From NCBI GenBank assembly GCA_963747005.1, contig CAVVDT010000008.1, forward strand, positions 1-64,000: a DNA stretch of 64,000 nucleotides, read 5' to 3'. The DNA comes from CAVVDT01 sp963747005 (GTDB lineage: Bacteria; Pseudomonadota; Alphaproteobacteria; Rhizobiales; Aestuariivirgaceae). Both the position numbers and the translations under genes were made by a program. Position 1 is the first letter of the stretch. The number at the start of each line of letters is the position of its first letter. Positions 9,645 to 19,583 of the stretch are shown here, piece by piece. The notes beneath the pieces are model-generated. The model was not told the origin of the DNA and did not search any database. It was given only the letters and a program-made list of their open reading frames with translations.

Positions 9645-12600
9645 ATGGACGAGGCTTGGACTGATCAACCTGCTGTTCTTCTTGAAGATGAGGAACAGCA
9701 GGACACAGTCATTATCGAAGCAGATCTCGCGCAAGCCATAAATTACGCCTGTTGGCAGAATTCGGTGCCGTTCTTGCGATCGCTCAAGATCGTCAACGAT
9801 AGTGAAGCCACACATAACAATCTGCGACTGGAATTGACGACGGTCCCGGCTTTCGCGAAGGCGAAGTCGTGGACAATCGATCGCATCCCGGGCGGTGGCG
9901 ATGTCTCGTTGTCGGACCGATTGGTTCAGCTCGATCCGGGTTTTCTCTCCGGCCTCAACGAGGCCGAGCGCGGCGTGGTCGAACTGCGCCTCCTTGATGG
10001 CGACAATAATTGCATTGCCGAGACGCGCCATGATGTCCGCTTGCTTGCCCGCGACGAGTGGGGGGGCTTTTCCAGCATGGCGGCGATCACGGCAGCGTTT
10101 GTCATGCCGAACGACCCCGCTATTGCCGGCATATTGAAGGATGCGGGAAACATTCTTGCGGCACACGGCCAGTCGTCGGCCCTGGACGGATACCAGAGCG
10201 GCGACCCGCGCCGGGCTTACATGCTTGCTGCCGCGATCTGGTCGGTGATCGCAGGCCGGCGCCTTACCTACGCCGAGCCGCCGAAGAGCTTCGAAAGGAA
10301 CGGCCAGAAGGTCCGGCGCCCCGCTACCATCTTCGACCAGGGCCTTGCGACCTGCCTGGATACGAGCCTGCTGTTTGCCGCCACCATCGAGGCGGTCGGT
10401 CTCAACGCATTCGTTGTGCTGCTCGACGGCCACAGCTTTACCGGCTTCTGGCTGGTCAGGAAGACCTTCACCAATCTGCTTGAAACCGACCCGGCCGAGG
10501 TGCGCAAGGCGCTGGCCGCCCGTGAGATCGTGACCTTCGAGACGACCCTCATCACCCATGTCCCGCCCGCCACGTTCGAGACGGCCATGGCTGTGGCACG
10601 CAAGGCAACGAGCGAACAGGAAGAAGACCGCTTTGTCGCGGTCATCGATATCGCCCGCGCGCGTGCCGCCCAGATCCGTCCGCTGGCATCGCACCAGCCC
10701 GAGGCGGCCAGGCGCGAGACTGCCGAAAGTGGTGAGCCGGTTGCCCTGCCATTGCCGCCCATGCCGGATTTCGACGCTTTGCCGGCCGACGTGGCCGAAG
10801 AAAGGCCGGCAACGCCCGCCGGACGGATCGATCGCTGGCAACGCAAGCTGCTCGACCTTTCCCTCCGCAACCGCTTGTTGAATTTCAGGTCGACCAAGCA
10901 GACGATCCCGTTCCTGTGTCCTGACGTGCCCTTCCTGGAGGACCGGCTCGCCGGCGGGGCGCGGATCAGGATCATTTCGATGCCTGAGCACAATCCGCAA
11001 GGCGGGCGCGACAGGGCTCTTCACATGCAGGCGGGCGGCAAGGATCTCGATGCCGAGTTTGCATTGAATGCACTTCAGCGCGACGAATTGCCGTCTCCGC
11101 TGGAACCGCAACAACTCGACGCACGCCTGACGACGCTTTACCGCCGTGGCAAAAACGATCTCAACGAGGGCGGCTCCAATACGCTGTTTCTCGCCATAGG
11201 CTTTCTTCGCTGGAAAAAGTCAGCCGACGACGAGCGCTCATACCGGGCGCCGCTGCTGCTGGTGCCGATCAAGCTGGAACGCCGAAGTGCCGCCTCGCGG
11301 TTTCATCTCCTGCATCACGAGGACGATGTGCGCTTCAACGCCACGCTGCTGCAGATGCTGAAGAAGGATTTCGATCTCGATCTGCCCGGGTTCGAGGGTG
11401 AATTGCCGCGTGACGAAAGCGGCATCGACGTACCGCTGGTGCTCGAAAAGATGCGGCGCGAGGTGCGCGATGTGGCTGGATTCGAGGTCGTCAACGAGAC
11501 GGCCCTTTCCACCTTCTCCTTTGCCAAATATCTGATGTGGAAGGATCTTGTCGATCGCACCGAAGCGCTGCGTAACAACCGCGTGGTGCGGCATCTGATC
11601 GACACTCCGGAGACGTCGTTCGAAGCGGGCGTCGCGACGGCATTTCCGCAGCATCGCGACATCGATCTTAAATACCATCCCAAGGACATCGCCAACCCGC
11701 TGCCGGCGGATTCGTCGCAACTGGTGGCTATGCTGGCGGCCGCCGAAGGCCATGACTTCGTGCTCATCGGCCCGCCCGGAACCGGCAAGAGCCAGACCAT
11801 CACAAACATGATTGCCCAATGCCTCGCCACGGGCAAAAGCGTGCTGTTCGTCGCCGAGAAAACCGCCGCGCTCAATGTTGTCTATCGTCGCCTGCGCGAG
11901 CACGGCCTCGGGGACTTCTGCCTCGAGCTTCATTCCAACAAGGCCGAGCGCAGGAAATTCATCGACCAGCTCAAGGCGTCATGGGAGGCGGCTGCTGGCA
12001 GCGCGGCGGATGAATGGATCGACGTCAACGAGCAACTGCGCATCAGACGCGATGAGCTCAACAACTACGTCGAGGCGTTGCATCGGCCGGCGCCATCGGG
12101 GTGGACGGCGTTTGCTGCGCTCGGCGTTTGCGTCAGCGGCCACGACGACTTTGCCCCGGAGCCAGGCTGGGATGAAACGGTTGAGCACGACGAGACAGCG
12201 CTAAGTGAACTCCGGCAACTGATCGCCGACCTTGCCTTGACCCGCAAATCCGTGCGCCCGGTTGCAGCCCTTCGCCTCGTGCAGGCAAGCGATTGGTCGG
12301 TGCGCTGGCAGAAGGAACTGGTCGATGCCTGCGTGGGGCTGAAGGCAAGTGCATCGCAGTTGAAGTCGCACAGTGCGGCCTTTTGCACAATCTGCGGCAT
12401 ACGTCAGGATCTGCCGCTTGCGTTCAACACCATTCATGCACTGGTTTCGCTGGCCGATCTGCTGGGCAAGACCCGCGGCATGAAGCTCGCGGTGGTCTTT
12501 GAACGCCAATTCGAGCAACTGAAGGCGGCGATCGGCGATCTCGATCAATCTGTGGCAGGGTTCGGCAAAGCCTCGAGCCAACTCTCCGGCTCCTATCCGG

Positions 12601-15600
12601 TGGCGGAGATTGAGCGCATACCGGTCGATGATCTCGATCGGCAATGGCGCGAGGCCGCCGCGTCCATGTGGCCGAAATCCGCCCTCGGAAAGCGGCGGGT
12701 GCGAAAGCTCCTGCACAGTTATGCGCGCGACGGCGTCGCCGACCCCGCGAACGACCTCCCGCAGCTCAGGACCATGCAGGCCCTGCTCGCCGAGGTCGAT
12801 GCAAGCCCCCTGAAAGCCCACACGCCTGCCTGGAGAGGCGTGGAAACCGATGTCGATGCATTAAGAGGCCATTTCAATCATGCCGCATCGATGCGCTCGG
12901 CCTTGGTCAAGATGGGCAGAATTGCCGGCGACATCAATCCGCTGTGCGAGGCGCTGGCACCATCAATCTCTGAGGGACAAGCTGACGGACCGATCCATGA
13001 CTGTGCGGTGAAGCTCTGCGCGGCGATGGCTGAGTTCCTGAAAGCTGTCAAACCCTACCAGGCCTGCGGCGGCATCATGCCCAGCTATTCGGGCAGCGAG
13101 GACTATCTCGAGCAATTGGTCGAGGTGCTGGACGGCATTGTGACGAACCAGACCGCCTTGCAGGTCTGGACCGAGTGGTGGAAGTTGCGTGAAAAGGCGC
13201 GGGCCTGCGGCCTGGAGCCGCTGGTCCACGCGGTCGAAACCGGCACTCTGGCAGCGGACAAGCTCAGCGCTGCCTTCGAACTCGGCTATGCGCGATGGTG
13301 GTTGCCCAAGGCGCTCGATCGCGACCTTGTGCTTCGCCAGTTCAAGGCATTCCGGCACGAAAACGCACTGCGCCAGTTTCGCGACCTGGACGACCGGGCG
13401 CGGGCGCTTGCAGCCACCCATGTGCGGCTCTCGCTCAACCGCGACCTGCCGCGGCCGCAGGAAGTGCCGCGCAAGTCCGAACTCGGTCTGTTGCGCCACC
13501 AGATGGAATTGCAGCGCCCAAGCAAATCGATCCGCGAGATGGTCGCGGCCATGCCGGAAAGCTTCGGCAAGCTGGCACCCTGTCTCTTGATGTCGCCGCT
13601 TTCCATCGCCCAATACCTGCCTGCCGAGCAGGCCCTGTTCGACGTGGTGATCTTCGACGAGGCATCGCAGATCACCACCTGGGACGCTGTCGGCAGCATT
13701 GCCCGCGGTCGCCAGACCATCATCGTGGGCGATCCCAAGCAACTTCCCCCGACCAATTTCTTCGGCCGTTCCGATGATGGCGACGATGCGCCCGATATCG
13801 AAATCTACGAGCGCGATCTCGAAAGTATCCTCGATGAAGCCAAAGCCTCCGGTCTGCCCGACATGCAGTTGCAGTGGCACTATCGCAGCCGCCACGAGTC
13901 CCTCATTGCCTTCTCGAACTGGCACTACTACCAGAACCGCCTCATCACCTTTCCCTCACCGGTGACATCGGACAGGGCGGTGCGGCTCGAGCATCTGCCG
14001 TCCGGCATCTACGATCGCGGCAAAAGCCGGACCAACCGCGATGAAGCCGCCGCCATCGTCCGTGACGCCTCGCGGCGCCTGGTCGAATGGCTCGACCTGC
14101 CGGAGGCCGAGCGGCCAACGCTTGGCGTCATCACCTTCAATTCCCAGCAGCAGTCGCTGATCGACGATCTGTTCGACGCGGCACGGCGCGCCAATCCCGA
14201 TCTCGAATGGTTTTTTTCCGAGGATCGCATCGAGCCGGTGATCGTGCGCAATCTCGAAAACGTGCAGGGCGACGAGCGCGACGTGATGATGTTTTCCATC
14301 ACCTACGGCCCCGACCAGGCCGGAAAGCTCACGATGTCATTCGGCGCCGTCAACCATGACGGCGGCGAGCGCCGGCTCAACGTCGCAGTCACGCGTGCCC
14401 GTGAGGAGCTGATCGTCTATGCCTCGATTACGGCTGACCGGATCGATACGGGGCGAGCCAAAGGGCCTGGCGTCCAGCATCTGAAGGCCTTTCTGGATTA
14501 TGCGGAGCGCGGGGCCGTGGCGCTGCCGGCACAAGACGAGGGATCGGTCGGTTCCATCGAGTCGCCGTTCGAGGAAGCGGTCGCCGGTGCGCTCGGCGCT
14601 GCCGGCTGGAGCGTTGTCCCGCAAGTCGGCGTGTCGGGCTACCGTATCGACCTTGGCATCGTTCATCCCGACAGGCCGGGCGCCTTCCTGGCCGGCATCG
14701 AGTGCGATGGCGCTACCTACCACAGCGCCGCAACCGCCCGCGACCGCGACAAGCTGCGAGAGCAGGTCCTGCGCGGTCTCGGCTGGGAGATCCTGCGGAT
14801 ATGGTCGCCGGACTGGTGGTACGATCGCGCCAGCGTGCTCGACAGGATGCAGGCGGAATTGAACCGCTTGCTCGACGAAAGCCGCCAGGCCGAAGCCGAA
14901 CTTCGGGCTGCGGCAGAGGCGCGCGCGGCGGAAAGGTTCAAAGAGCCGCATCGCGACGGAAGCCCCGATGCTTCGTCAGCGAGCGTGGATCAAGACGGCG
15001 ACGAGGATCATCGCGGTGGGGCAACCGCGCAGGAAGAGCACGCCTCCTCGTCAGACGGGATGGACATGCCTCCGGATGGTGGTGAAGGTTGGCAAGGTGA
15101 TGACGAGCGCCTGGTGGCGGGATCGGTTGCCACCCGTCAGCCAATGCCCGATGGTGCGGCCACGTTTCGTCGTGCCGATCTTTCCGCCTTCCATGCCGAA
15201 CCGGAGCGGTTTTATGATTTCCGCTATCGCCAGACCATCCGCGACATGATTGCCGCGGTGATGAATGCCGAAGCGCCCGTGCGCGAGGATGTCGTGGCCA
15301 AGCGGATTGCCCGCGCTCATGGCTGGTTGCGAACCGGATCGCGCATTGCCGCGCAGATTTCGAAAAATGTGCGCGATGTTGAGATAACCGAGGCGGCGGC
15401 GGGTCGGTTCCTCTGGAAGAAGGACACAACGGCTGAATCCATCGAATATCGCCACGCCGCCACCGAAGAGGACAGAAGGCCGGTCTCCGACATCGCAATC
15501 GCTGAACTTGTCGGGTTCGTGAAAGCCAATCCGGATATCCTGGACGAAACCGATCCGGCGTTGTCATTTGCCCGCCTGATCGGACTGGAGCGTCTCGCCG

Positions 15601-15668
15601 CCACATCGAGGATACGCCTTGAAGAGGCGATCCGCCTTGCCGCCTTGCCGGGAAGTTCGCTCCATTGA
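9645..15668 (+). CDS. DUF4011 / SF1 helicase / Vsr-like nuclease protein (DUF3320 C-terminus), putative anti-phage effector
   Basis: Very large protein, 2007 residues. The N-terminal 390 residues contain a transglutaminase-like patch with Cys237 in ATCLDTSLLFAATIEA and His263 in LLDGHSFTGFWL. DUF4011 starts near 393 (RWQRKLLDLSLRNRLLNF). A Upf1-like SF1 helicase follows: Walker A GPPGTGKSQT near 709, Walker B VVIFDEASQ near 1335, GDPKQLPPT near 1362, and LNVAVTRAREELIV near 1576. A Vsr/REase-type nuclease domain lies at about 1639-1745 (SPFEEAV, GIECDGATYHS, LGWEILRIWSPDWW). DUF3320 is near 1860-1910. As I recall, DUF4011-helicase-Vsr proteins include the single-gene anti-phage system called Hhe. 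Here the gene is followed by SbcCD-like genes. Cleavage of foreign nucleic acid is inferred. Confidence 0.92.
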   Translation: MDEAWTDQPAVLLEDEEQQDTVIIEADLAQAINYACWQNSVPFLRSLKIVNDSEATHNNLRLELTTVPAFAKAKSWTIDRIPGGGDVSLSDRLVQLDPGFLSGLNEAERGVVELRLLDGDNNCIAETRHDVRLLARDEWGGFSSMAAITAAFVMPNDPAIAGILKDAGNILAAHGQSSALDGYQSGDPRRAYMLAAAIWSVIAGRRLTYAEPPKSFERNGQKVRRPATIFDQGLATCLDTSLLFAATIEAVGLNAFVVLLDGHSFTGFWLVRKTFTNLLETDPAEVRKALAAREIVTFETTLITHVPPATFETAMAVARKATSEQEEDRFVAVIDIARARAAQIRPLASHQPEAARRETAESGEPVALPLPPMPDFDALPADVAEERPATPAGRIDRWQRKLLDLSLRNRLLNFRSTKQTIPFLCPDVPFLEDRLAGGARIRIISMPEHNPQGGRDRALHMQAGGKDLDAEFALNALQRDELPSPLEPQQLDARLTTLYRRGKNDLNEGGSNTLFLAIGFLRWKKSADDERSYRAPLLLVPIKLERRSAASRFHLLHHEDDVRFNATLLQMLKKDFDLDLPGFEGELPRDESGIDVPLVLEKMRREVRDVAGFEVVNETALSTFSFAKYLMWKDLVDRTEALRNNRVVRHLIDTPETSFEAGVATAFPQHRDIDLKYHPKDIANPLPADSSQLVAMLAAAEGHDFVLIGPPGTGKSQTITNMIAQCLATGKSVLFVAEKTAALNVVYRRLREHGLGDFCLELHSNKAERRKFIDQLKASWEAAAGSAADEWIDVNEQLRIRRDELNNYVEALHRPAPSGWTAFAALGVCVSGHDDFAPEPGWDETVEHDETALSELRQLIADLALTRKSVRPVAALRLVQASDWSVRWQKELVDACVGLKASASQLKSHSAAFCTICGIRQDLPLAFNTIHALVSLADLLGKTRGMKLAVVFERQFEQLKAAIGDLDQSVAGFGKASSQLSGSYPVAEIERIPVDDLDRQWREAAASMWPKSALGKRRVRKLLHSYARDGVADPANDLPQLRTMQALLAEVDASPLKAHTPAWRGVETDVDALRGHFNHAASMRSALVKMGRIAGDINPLCEALAPSISEGQADGPIHDCAVKLCAAMAEFLKAVKPYQACGGIMPSYSGSEDYLEQLVEVLDGIVTNQTALQVWTEWWKLREKARACGLEPLVHAVETGTLAADKLSAAFELGYARWWLPKALDRDLVLRQFKAFRHENALRQFRDLDDRARALAATHVRLSLNRDLPRPQEVPRKSELGLLRHQMELQRPSKSIREMVAAMPESFGKLAPCLLMSPLSIAQYLPAEQALFDVVIFDEASQITTWDAVGSIARGRQTIIVGDPKQLPPTNFFGRSDDGDDAPDIEIYERDLESILDEAKASGLPDMQLQWHYRSRHESLIAFSNWHYYQNRLITFPSPVTSDRAVRLEHLPSGIYDRGKSRTNRDEAAAIVRDASRRLVEWLDLPEAERPTLGVITFNSQQQSLIDDLFDAARRANPDLEWFFSEDRIEPVIVRNLENVQGDERDVMMFSITYGPDQAGKLTMSFGAVNHDGGERRLNVAVTRAREELIVYASITADRIDTGRAKGPGVQHLKAFLDYAERGAVALPAQDEGSVGSIESPFEEAVAGALGAAGWSVVPQVGVSGYRIDLGIVHPDRPGAFLAGIECDGATYHSAATARDRDKLREQVLRGLGWEILRIWSPDWWYDRASVLDRMQAELNRLLDESRQAEAELRAAAEARAAERFKEPHRDGSPDASSASVDQDGDEDHRGGATAQEEHASSSDGMDMPPDGGEGWQGDDERLVAGSVATRQPMPDGAATFRRADLSAFHAEPERFYDFRYRQTIRDMIAAVMNAEAPVREDVVAKRIARAHGWLRTGSRIAAQISKNVRDVEITEAAAGRFLWKKDTTAESIEYRHAATEEDRRPVSDIAIAELVGFVKANPDILDETDPALSFARLIGLERLAATSRIRLEEAIRLAALPGSSLH

Positions 15669-15736
15669 CCGGTGTAGATCGCAGTCATCAAGCCTTGCCT
15701 GTGTCACGGCACAATAACGGAATTTGATCAGGCCGC

Positions 15737-16861
15737 ATGTTTCGTTTCCTTCACAGTTCTGACCTGCACATCGGCAAGCGCTTTGCGAACATGCCGGAAG
15801 ACCTGCGCGGCCGGCTGCGCGAGGCGCGCCATACCGCGATCGACCGGCTGGCGCAGCAAGCCGCAAGGCATGGCGCGGCAACCATCCTTCTGGCCGGCGA
15901 CACGTTCGACACCGAAACACCGACCCCGGCCATGCTGCGCCAGGCGCTTGCCGCCATGCGCGATCACGAGGCGCTGCGCTGGGTCATCCTGCCGGGCAAT
16001 CATGATTCCCTTCTGGCCGAGGAATTGTGGAGCATGGCGCGCGACGCGCTGCCGCCCAATGTGCTGCTTGCGACCGAGGCAGCACCCATGGCGCTCGCTG
16101 AGGGTGTGACGCTGCTGCCGGCGCCGTGCACGACACGGCGGCCCGGGCGCGACCTGTCCGACTGGATGGATTCGGTTGCAACGCCCGACGATGGCTTGCG
16201 CATCGGCATCGCCCATGGCGCAATCCAGAGCTTTTCCGAAGATGGCGGGACCCTGAACATTATCGCACCCGACCGCGCACGGCGCGCCGGGCTCGACTAT
16301 CTTGCGCTCGGTGACTGGCATGGCCAGATCGAGGTCAACGAACGCACCTGGTATGCAGGCACGCCGGAGCCCGATCGCTTCAAGCACAACGCGCCGGGCC
16401 AGGCGCTCCTGGTTACGCTTGCCGGTCGCGGCGCCCCACCGAACGTCCAGCCGGTCGAGACGGCCCTGTTCGGATGGCAAACGCTCGATCTGCACCTGCT
16501 CGGTGGCGACGATGCAACGCAGGCCGTTGCGCGGATATTGCCCACGGACGCGGTTCGCCGGCAAACACTGTTGCGCGTGGTGGCGACGGGCCGTGTGAAG
16601 ATTACCCAAAGAGCGGCACTGGCGGTCGCCTTCGAGGCGGAAACGCCTGAATTCGCCTACGCGATGCTCGATGAGGACGGGCTGGCGACCGATTGCGAAA
16701 TCTCCGATCTCGACCTGATCGATCAGGGCGGGGCGCTGCGCCAGGCGGCAGAGGCGCTGCTTGCCGAGGCCGATGACGAAAGCCGGGCGCCGGATGAGCG
16801 CGGCATCGCGCGCGAGGCGCTGGTGCGGCTGTTTTCCTATTGCGAGGCGATGCAGCAATGA
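15737..16861 (+). CDS. SbcD/YhaO-like metallophosphoesterase (DNA repair exonuclease family)
   Basis: Protein of 374 residues with the full calcineurin-like metal-binding set: SDLHIG near residue 10, AGDTFD near 57, PGNHDS near 91, GIAHG near 158, and LGDWHG near 193. This is the Mre11/SbcD layout in which two metal ions cut DNA. The C-terminal half contains a short capping region and helices that would contact an SbcC-like partner. It starts 68 bp after the helicase gene and overlaps the ATPase gene by 4 bases (ATGA), which indicates a two-subunit complex. In Bacillus the comparable pair is YhaO-YhaN. A role in defence or double-strand end processing is inferred from context. Confidence 0.9.
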   Translation: MFRFLHSSDLHIGKRFANMPEDLRGRLREARHTAIDRLAQQAARHGAATILLAGDTFDTETPTPAMLRQALAAMRDHEALRWVILPGNHDSLLAEELWSMARDALPPNVLLATEAAPMALAEGVTLLPAPCTTRRPGRDLSDWMDSVATPDDGLRIGIAHGAIQSFSEDGGTLNIIAPDRARRAGLDYLALGDWHGQIEVNERTWYAGTPEPDRFKHNAPGQALLVTLAGRGAPPNVQPVETALFGWQTLDLHLLGGDDATQAVARILPTDAVRRQTLLRVVATGRVKITQRAALAVAFEAETPEFAYAMLDEDGLATDCEISDLDLIDQGGALRQAAEALLAEADDESRAPDERGIAREALVRLFSYCEAMQQ

Positions 16862-19488
16862 AGCTGACGGCGCTACGCCTCCATAATGTCAGGCGGTTTG
16901 CCGATCGCGGCATCGCCATCGAAAATATCGGCGATGGCGTGAACGTGCTGTGCGCTGTCAACGAATTCGGCAAGTCCACCTGTTTCGATGCGCTGCATGC
17001 GCTGTTCTTCCAGCCGCATACGGGGACCCCGGGCGCCGTCAGGTCGTTGCGCCCCTATAGCGGCGGCAGCCCGTTGATCGAAGTCGATGTCGACACCGCG
17101 GATGGGCGGTTGCGCCTGTCGAAGCAGTTTTATGGCGGCAAGCGTGCGACGGTAACGGATATCGGCTCCGGCCGGTTGCTGGCGCAAGCGGATGAGGCCG
17201 AGCAGATCATCGCCGGTCTTGTGGATGGTGGCGCAGGTGGGCCGGCGGGCCTGTTGTGGGTGCGCCAGGGCAATACCGGCATCGACAAGCGGTCGAATTC
17301 CGACGAGGAAGGCGAGCGGCGCGCGCGCGAGGATGTCCTCTCGTCTGTCCAGGGCGAGGTGGAGGCGCTGACCGGCGGCCGCCGCATGGCCGAGGCGATA
17401 GCCGCTTGCGTGGCCGAACTCGCGCCGCTCGTTACGGCCACGGGCAGGCAAAAGGCCGGCGGTCCCTACGCGCTCGCCATCGAGGAGCGTGACAGGTGCA
17501 CCGCGGAAGAAGCGCGTCTGGACGCCGCGGTCAGAGAAACGCGCGCGGCGCTCGATGAGCGCCGCAAGGCAAAGGCGCGGCAGGCCGAACTGGACAATCC
17601 CGATGAGGCCGCAGCGCGCAAGCTGAAGATCGAAGGGGCCGAAAAGGCGCTCCAGGCCGCGCGGTTGCACCAGGGCCAATTCGAGAAAGCCGAGTTGGAG
17701 ACGGCCCTTTTGCGCAACAAGCGTGACGAGGCGGCCGCCCGATTGGATAAGTTTCGAAACTCGCTCGCGGCGGCCGGCAGGTTGGGTGAGAAACATTCCG
17801 ACTTGATCCGCCAGCGCGACAAGGCGCGGGAGCGTCAGCGCGCGGCGCGTGAGCAAAGCGATGCCGCGGCACAGGCCCGGGATGCAGCCGAGCGCGAGGA
17901 AAGAGAAGCCCGCGAACTCCTCAAGCGCCTGGAGGGGGCGATGCGCGCCAGGCAAGCGGCGGAGCGCCTGACGGCCAGGCGCGATACGCTGGCGAAGGCC
18001 GAAGCCGAACGTTCGGCCATCGAGGAAGGGCAGGCGGTCGTGCGCAGGCTCGCGGTGCCGGATAAAATCTTGCGCGCTCTCGAGGACATGGAAACCGAAA
18101 TGGCCGGGCTTCGCGCCGCGGCGGCGGCGAGGGCATCGACGGTTTCGATGGATTATGCCGATGGCTCGGCTGGTACGGTGACCATGCAGGACAGGCCGCT
18201 TGAGGCCGGCAAGGAGTATCCGCTAGCTGCGATGTGTGAGCTGAGGCTTGCCGGGATCGGCTCGCTGACTTTCAAGTCGAACCGGCACGATGCCACCGCC
18301 GATGAACTGGGCGAGGTAGAGGGCCGGCGCCGGCAATTGCTGCAACAGATTGGCGTCGATACGCTTGCCGGGGCCCGTGAGCGCGCCCATGCGGCGCGCC
18401 AGAAGAAAGGCGAGATCGATCTGGCGCAGCAGCGTCTCGATATGCTGGCACCCGACGGGATCGACGCGTTGCGCGACGAACTGGCAAGCGTTCCGACGGA
18501 AACTATCGACGTTGGCGAAGCACAAGGCGATCCGGAAGAAGCAAAAAAGATGCTTGAGACCGCCGATCACCGCGTGGCATCATCGCGCAATGCGGTGCAA
18601 GAGTGCTGGCCGGCACGCGAAAGCGCCGATCTTGCCGTGGTCGAGGCCGAGAAGAATCTAGCCGCGTTGAACGGCGAACTGGCGTTGATCGACAGCGAAC
18701 TGGGCCCGGAGGGTGAACGGGCCGCGCATGAGACGACGTTGGCGGAGGCGCTGGCCAAAGCCGAGGGCACATTCACTCCGGCACACGAGCGCCTCGATGC
18801 GCTACGCGAGGCATCGCCGGACCTTGCCGGAATAGAGGCGGGGCTTCAGCGGGCCCTGTCCGTCGCAGAGGCCGTCGCCAGGGAGAGCGTGATGCTGGGC
18901 AAGCAGATCGCCGATCTCAACGGCCGTATCCGGACCCGATCCGACGAGGCCATCGAGGAAGTCTGGCATGAAGTAACGGATCTGCGTGCCGAGGCCGAAG
19001 CCGAAGTCGCACGCTGGGAGCACGAAGTCGCAATGCTGCAACGGCTTCGCGGCGCCCTCGAGGCCGCGCGCACCGCCGCGCGGGATCACTATTTCGCGCC
19101 AGTTCTGAGCGAGTTGCGCCCGCTCATGGGGCTGCTCTTCGACGACGTTTCGATCACCTTCGATGACAAATCCTTGCTGCCGCAAACGCTGCAGCGCAAC
19201 GGGCTGGTGGAAGTGGTGGAACACTTAAGCGGCGGCATGCGCGAACAACTCGCCGTGCTGACCCGACTGGCTTTCGCCCGTCTGCTAGCCAAGGACGGGC
19301 AACCGACGCCGGTGATACTGGATGACGCGGTTGTCTATTCGGATGACGACCGCATCGAGAAGATTTTCGATGCCCTGCATCGCCAGAGCCGCGACCAGCA
19401 GATCATCGTCTTTTCCTGCCGCCAGCGCGCCTTCACCAGCCTCGGCGGCACCATGCTCGAGGTGTCGGACTGGAATCCCGAAAGGTGA
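16858..19488 (+). CDS. SbcC/YhaN-like AAA ATPase with long coiled coils
   Basis: Protein of 876 residues. The N-terminal P-loop is of the RecF/YhaN type (CAVNEFGKSTCFDALHAL, residues about 32-49). The central 600 residues are charged, heptad-rich coiled coil. The C-terminus carries the ABC signature LSGGMREQLAVLTRLAFA and Walker B VILDDAVVYSDDD. There is no CxxC zinc hook between the coils, unlike canonical SbcC/Rad50, so YhaN is the better comparison. The start at 16858 overlaps the phosphoesterase stop; an in-frame ATG at 16840 lies inside the upstream gene and is not preferred. It should clamp DNA and gate the nuclease partner with ATP. Confidence 0.9.
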   Translation: MKLTALRLHNVRRFADRGIAIENIGDGVNVLCAVNEFGKSTCFDALHALFFQPHTGTPGAVRSLRPYSGGSPLIEVDVDTADGRLRLSKQFYGGKRATVTDIGSGRLLAQADEAEQIIAGLVDGGAGGPAGLLWVRQGNTGIDKRSNSDEEGERRAREDVLSSVQGEVEALTGGRRMAEAIAACVAELAPLVTATGRQKAGGPYALAIEERDRCTAEEARLDAAVRETRAALDERRKAKARQAELDNPDEAAARKLKIEGAEKALQAARLHQGQFEKAELETALLRNKRDEAAARLDKFRNSLAAAGRLGEKHSDLIRQRDKARERQRAAREQSDAAAQARDAAEREEREARELLKRLEGAMRARQAAERLTARRDTLAKAEAERSAIEEGQAVVRRLAVPDKILRALEDMETEMAGLRAAAAARASTVSMDYADGSAGTVTMQDRPLEAGKEYPLAAMCELRLAGIGSLTFKSNRHDATADELGEVEGRRRQLLQQIGVDTLAGARERAHAARQKKGEIDLAQQRLDMLAPDGIDALRDELASVPTETIDVGEAQGDPEEAKKMLETADHRVASSRNAVQECWPARESADLAVVEAEKNLAALNGELALIDSELGPEGERAAHETTLAEALAKAEGTFTPAHERLDALREASPDLAGIEAGLQRALSVAEAVARESVMLGKQIADLNGRIRTRSDEAIEEVWHEVTDLRAEAEAEVARWEHEVAMLQRLRGALEAARTAARDHYFAPVLSELRPLMGLLFDDVSITFDDKSLLPQTLQRNGLVEVVEHLSGGMREQLAVLTRLAFARLLAKDGQPTPVILDDAVVYSDDDRIEKIFDALHRQSRDQQIIVFSCRQRAFTSLGGTMLEVSDWNPER

Positions 19489-19583
19489 CCATCAACGTAG
19501 TCGAGTGGTTTAAGAGCCTCATCAGGACTGTCGACGTCTTGCTGGCAAAGTTGTTCGGGTCGAGGAGTGATGATCGAAGGTAA
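19485..19583 (+). CDS. Possible small amphipathic protein coupled to the ATPase gene
   Basis: A 32-codon ORF starts with GTG inside the stop of the ATPase gene (GTGA overlap at 19485-19488). It encodes MTINVVEWFKSLIRT followed by VDVLLAKLFGSRSDDRR: a helix with one hydrophobic face and a basic tail. The 4-base overlap repeats the coupling seen between the two genes upstream. No similarity is recognised. It could be a membrane-active or regulatory peptide of the operon, or a chance ORF; length alone does not decide. Confidence 0.3.
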   Translation: MTINVVEWFKSLIRTVDVLLAKLFGSRSDDRR

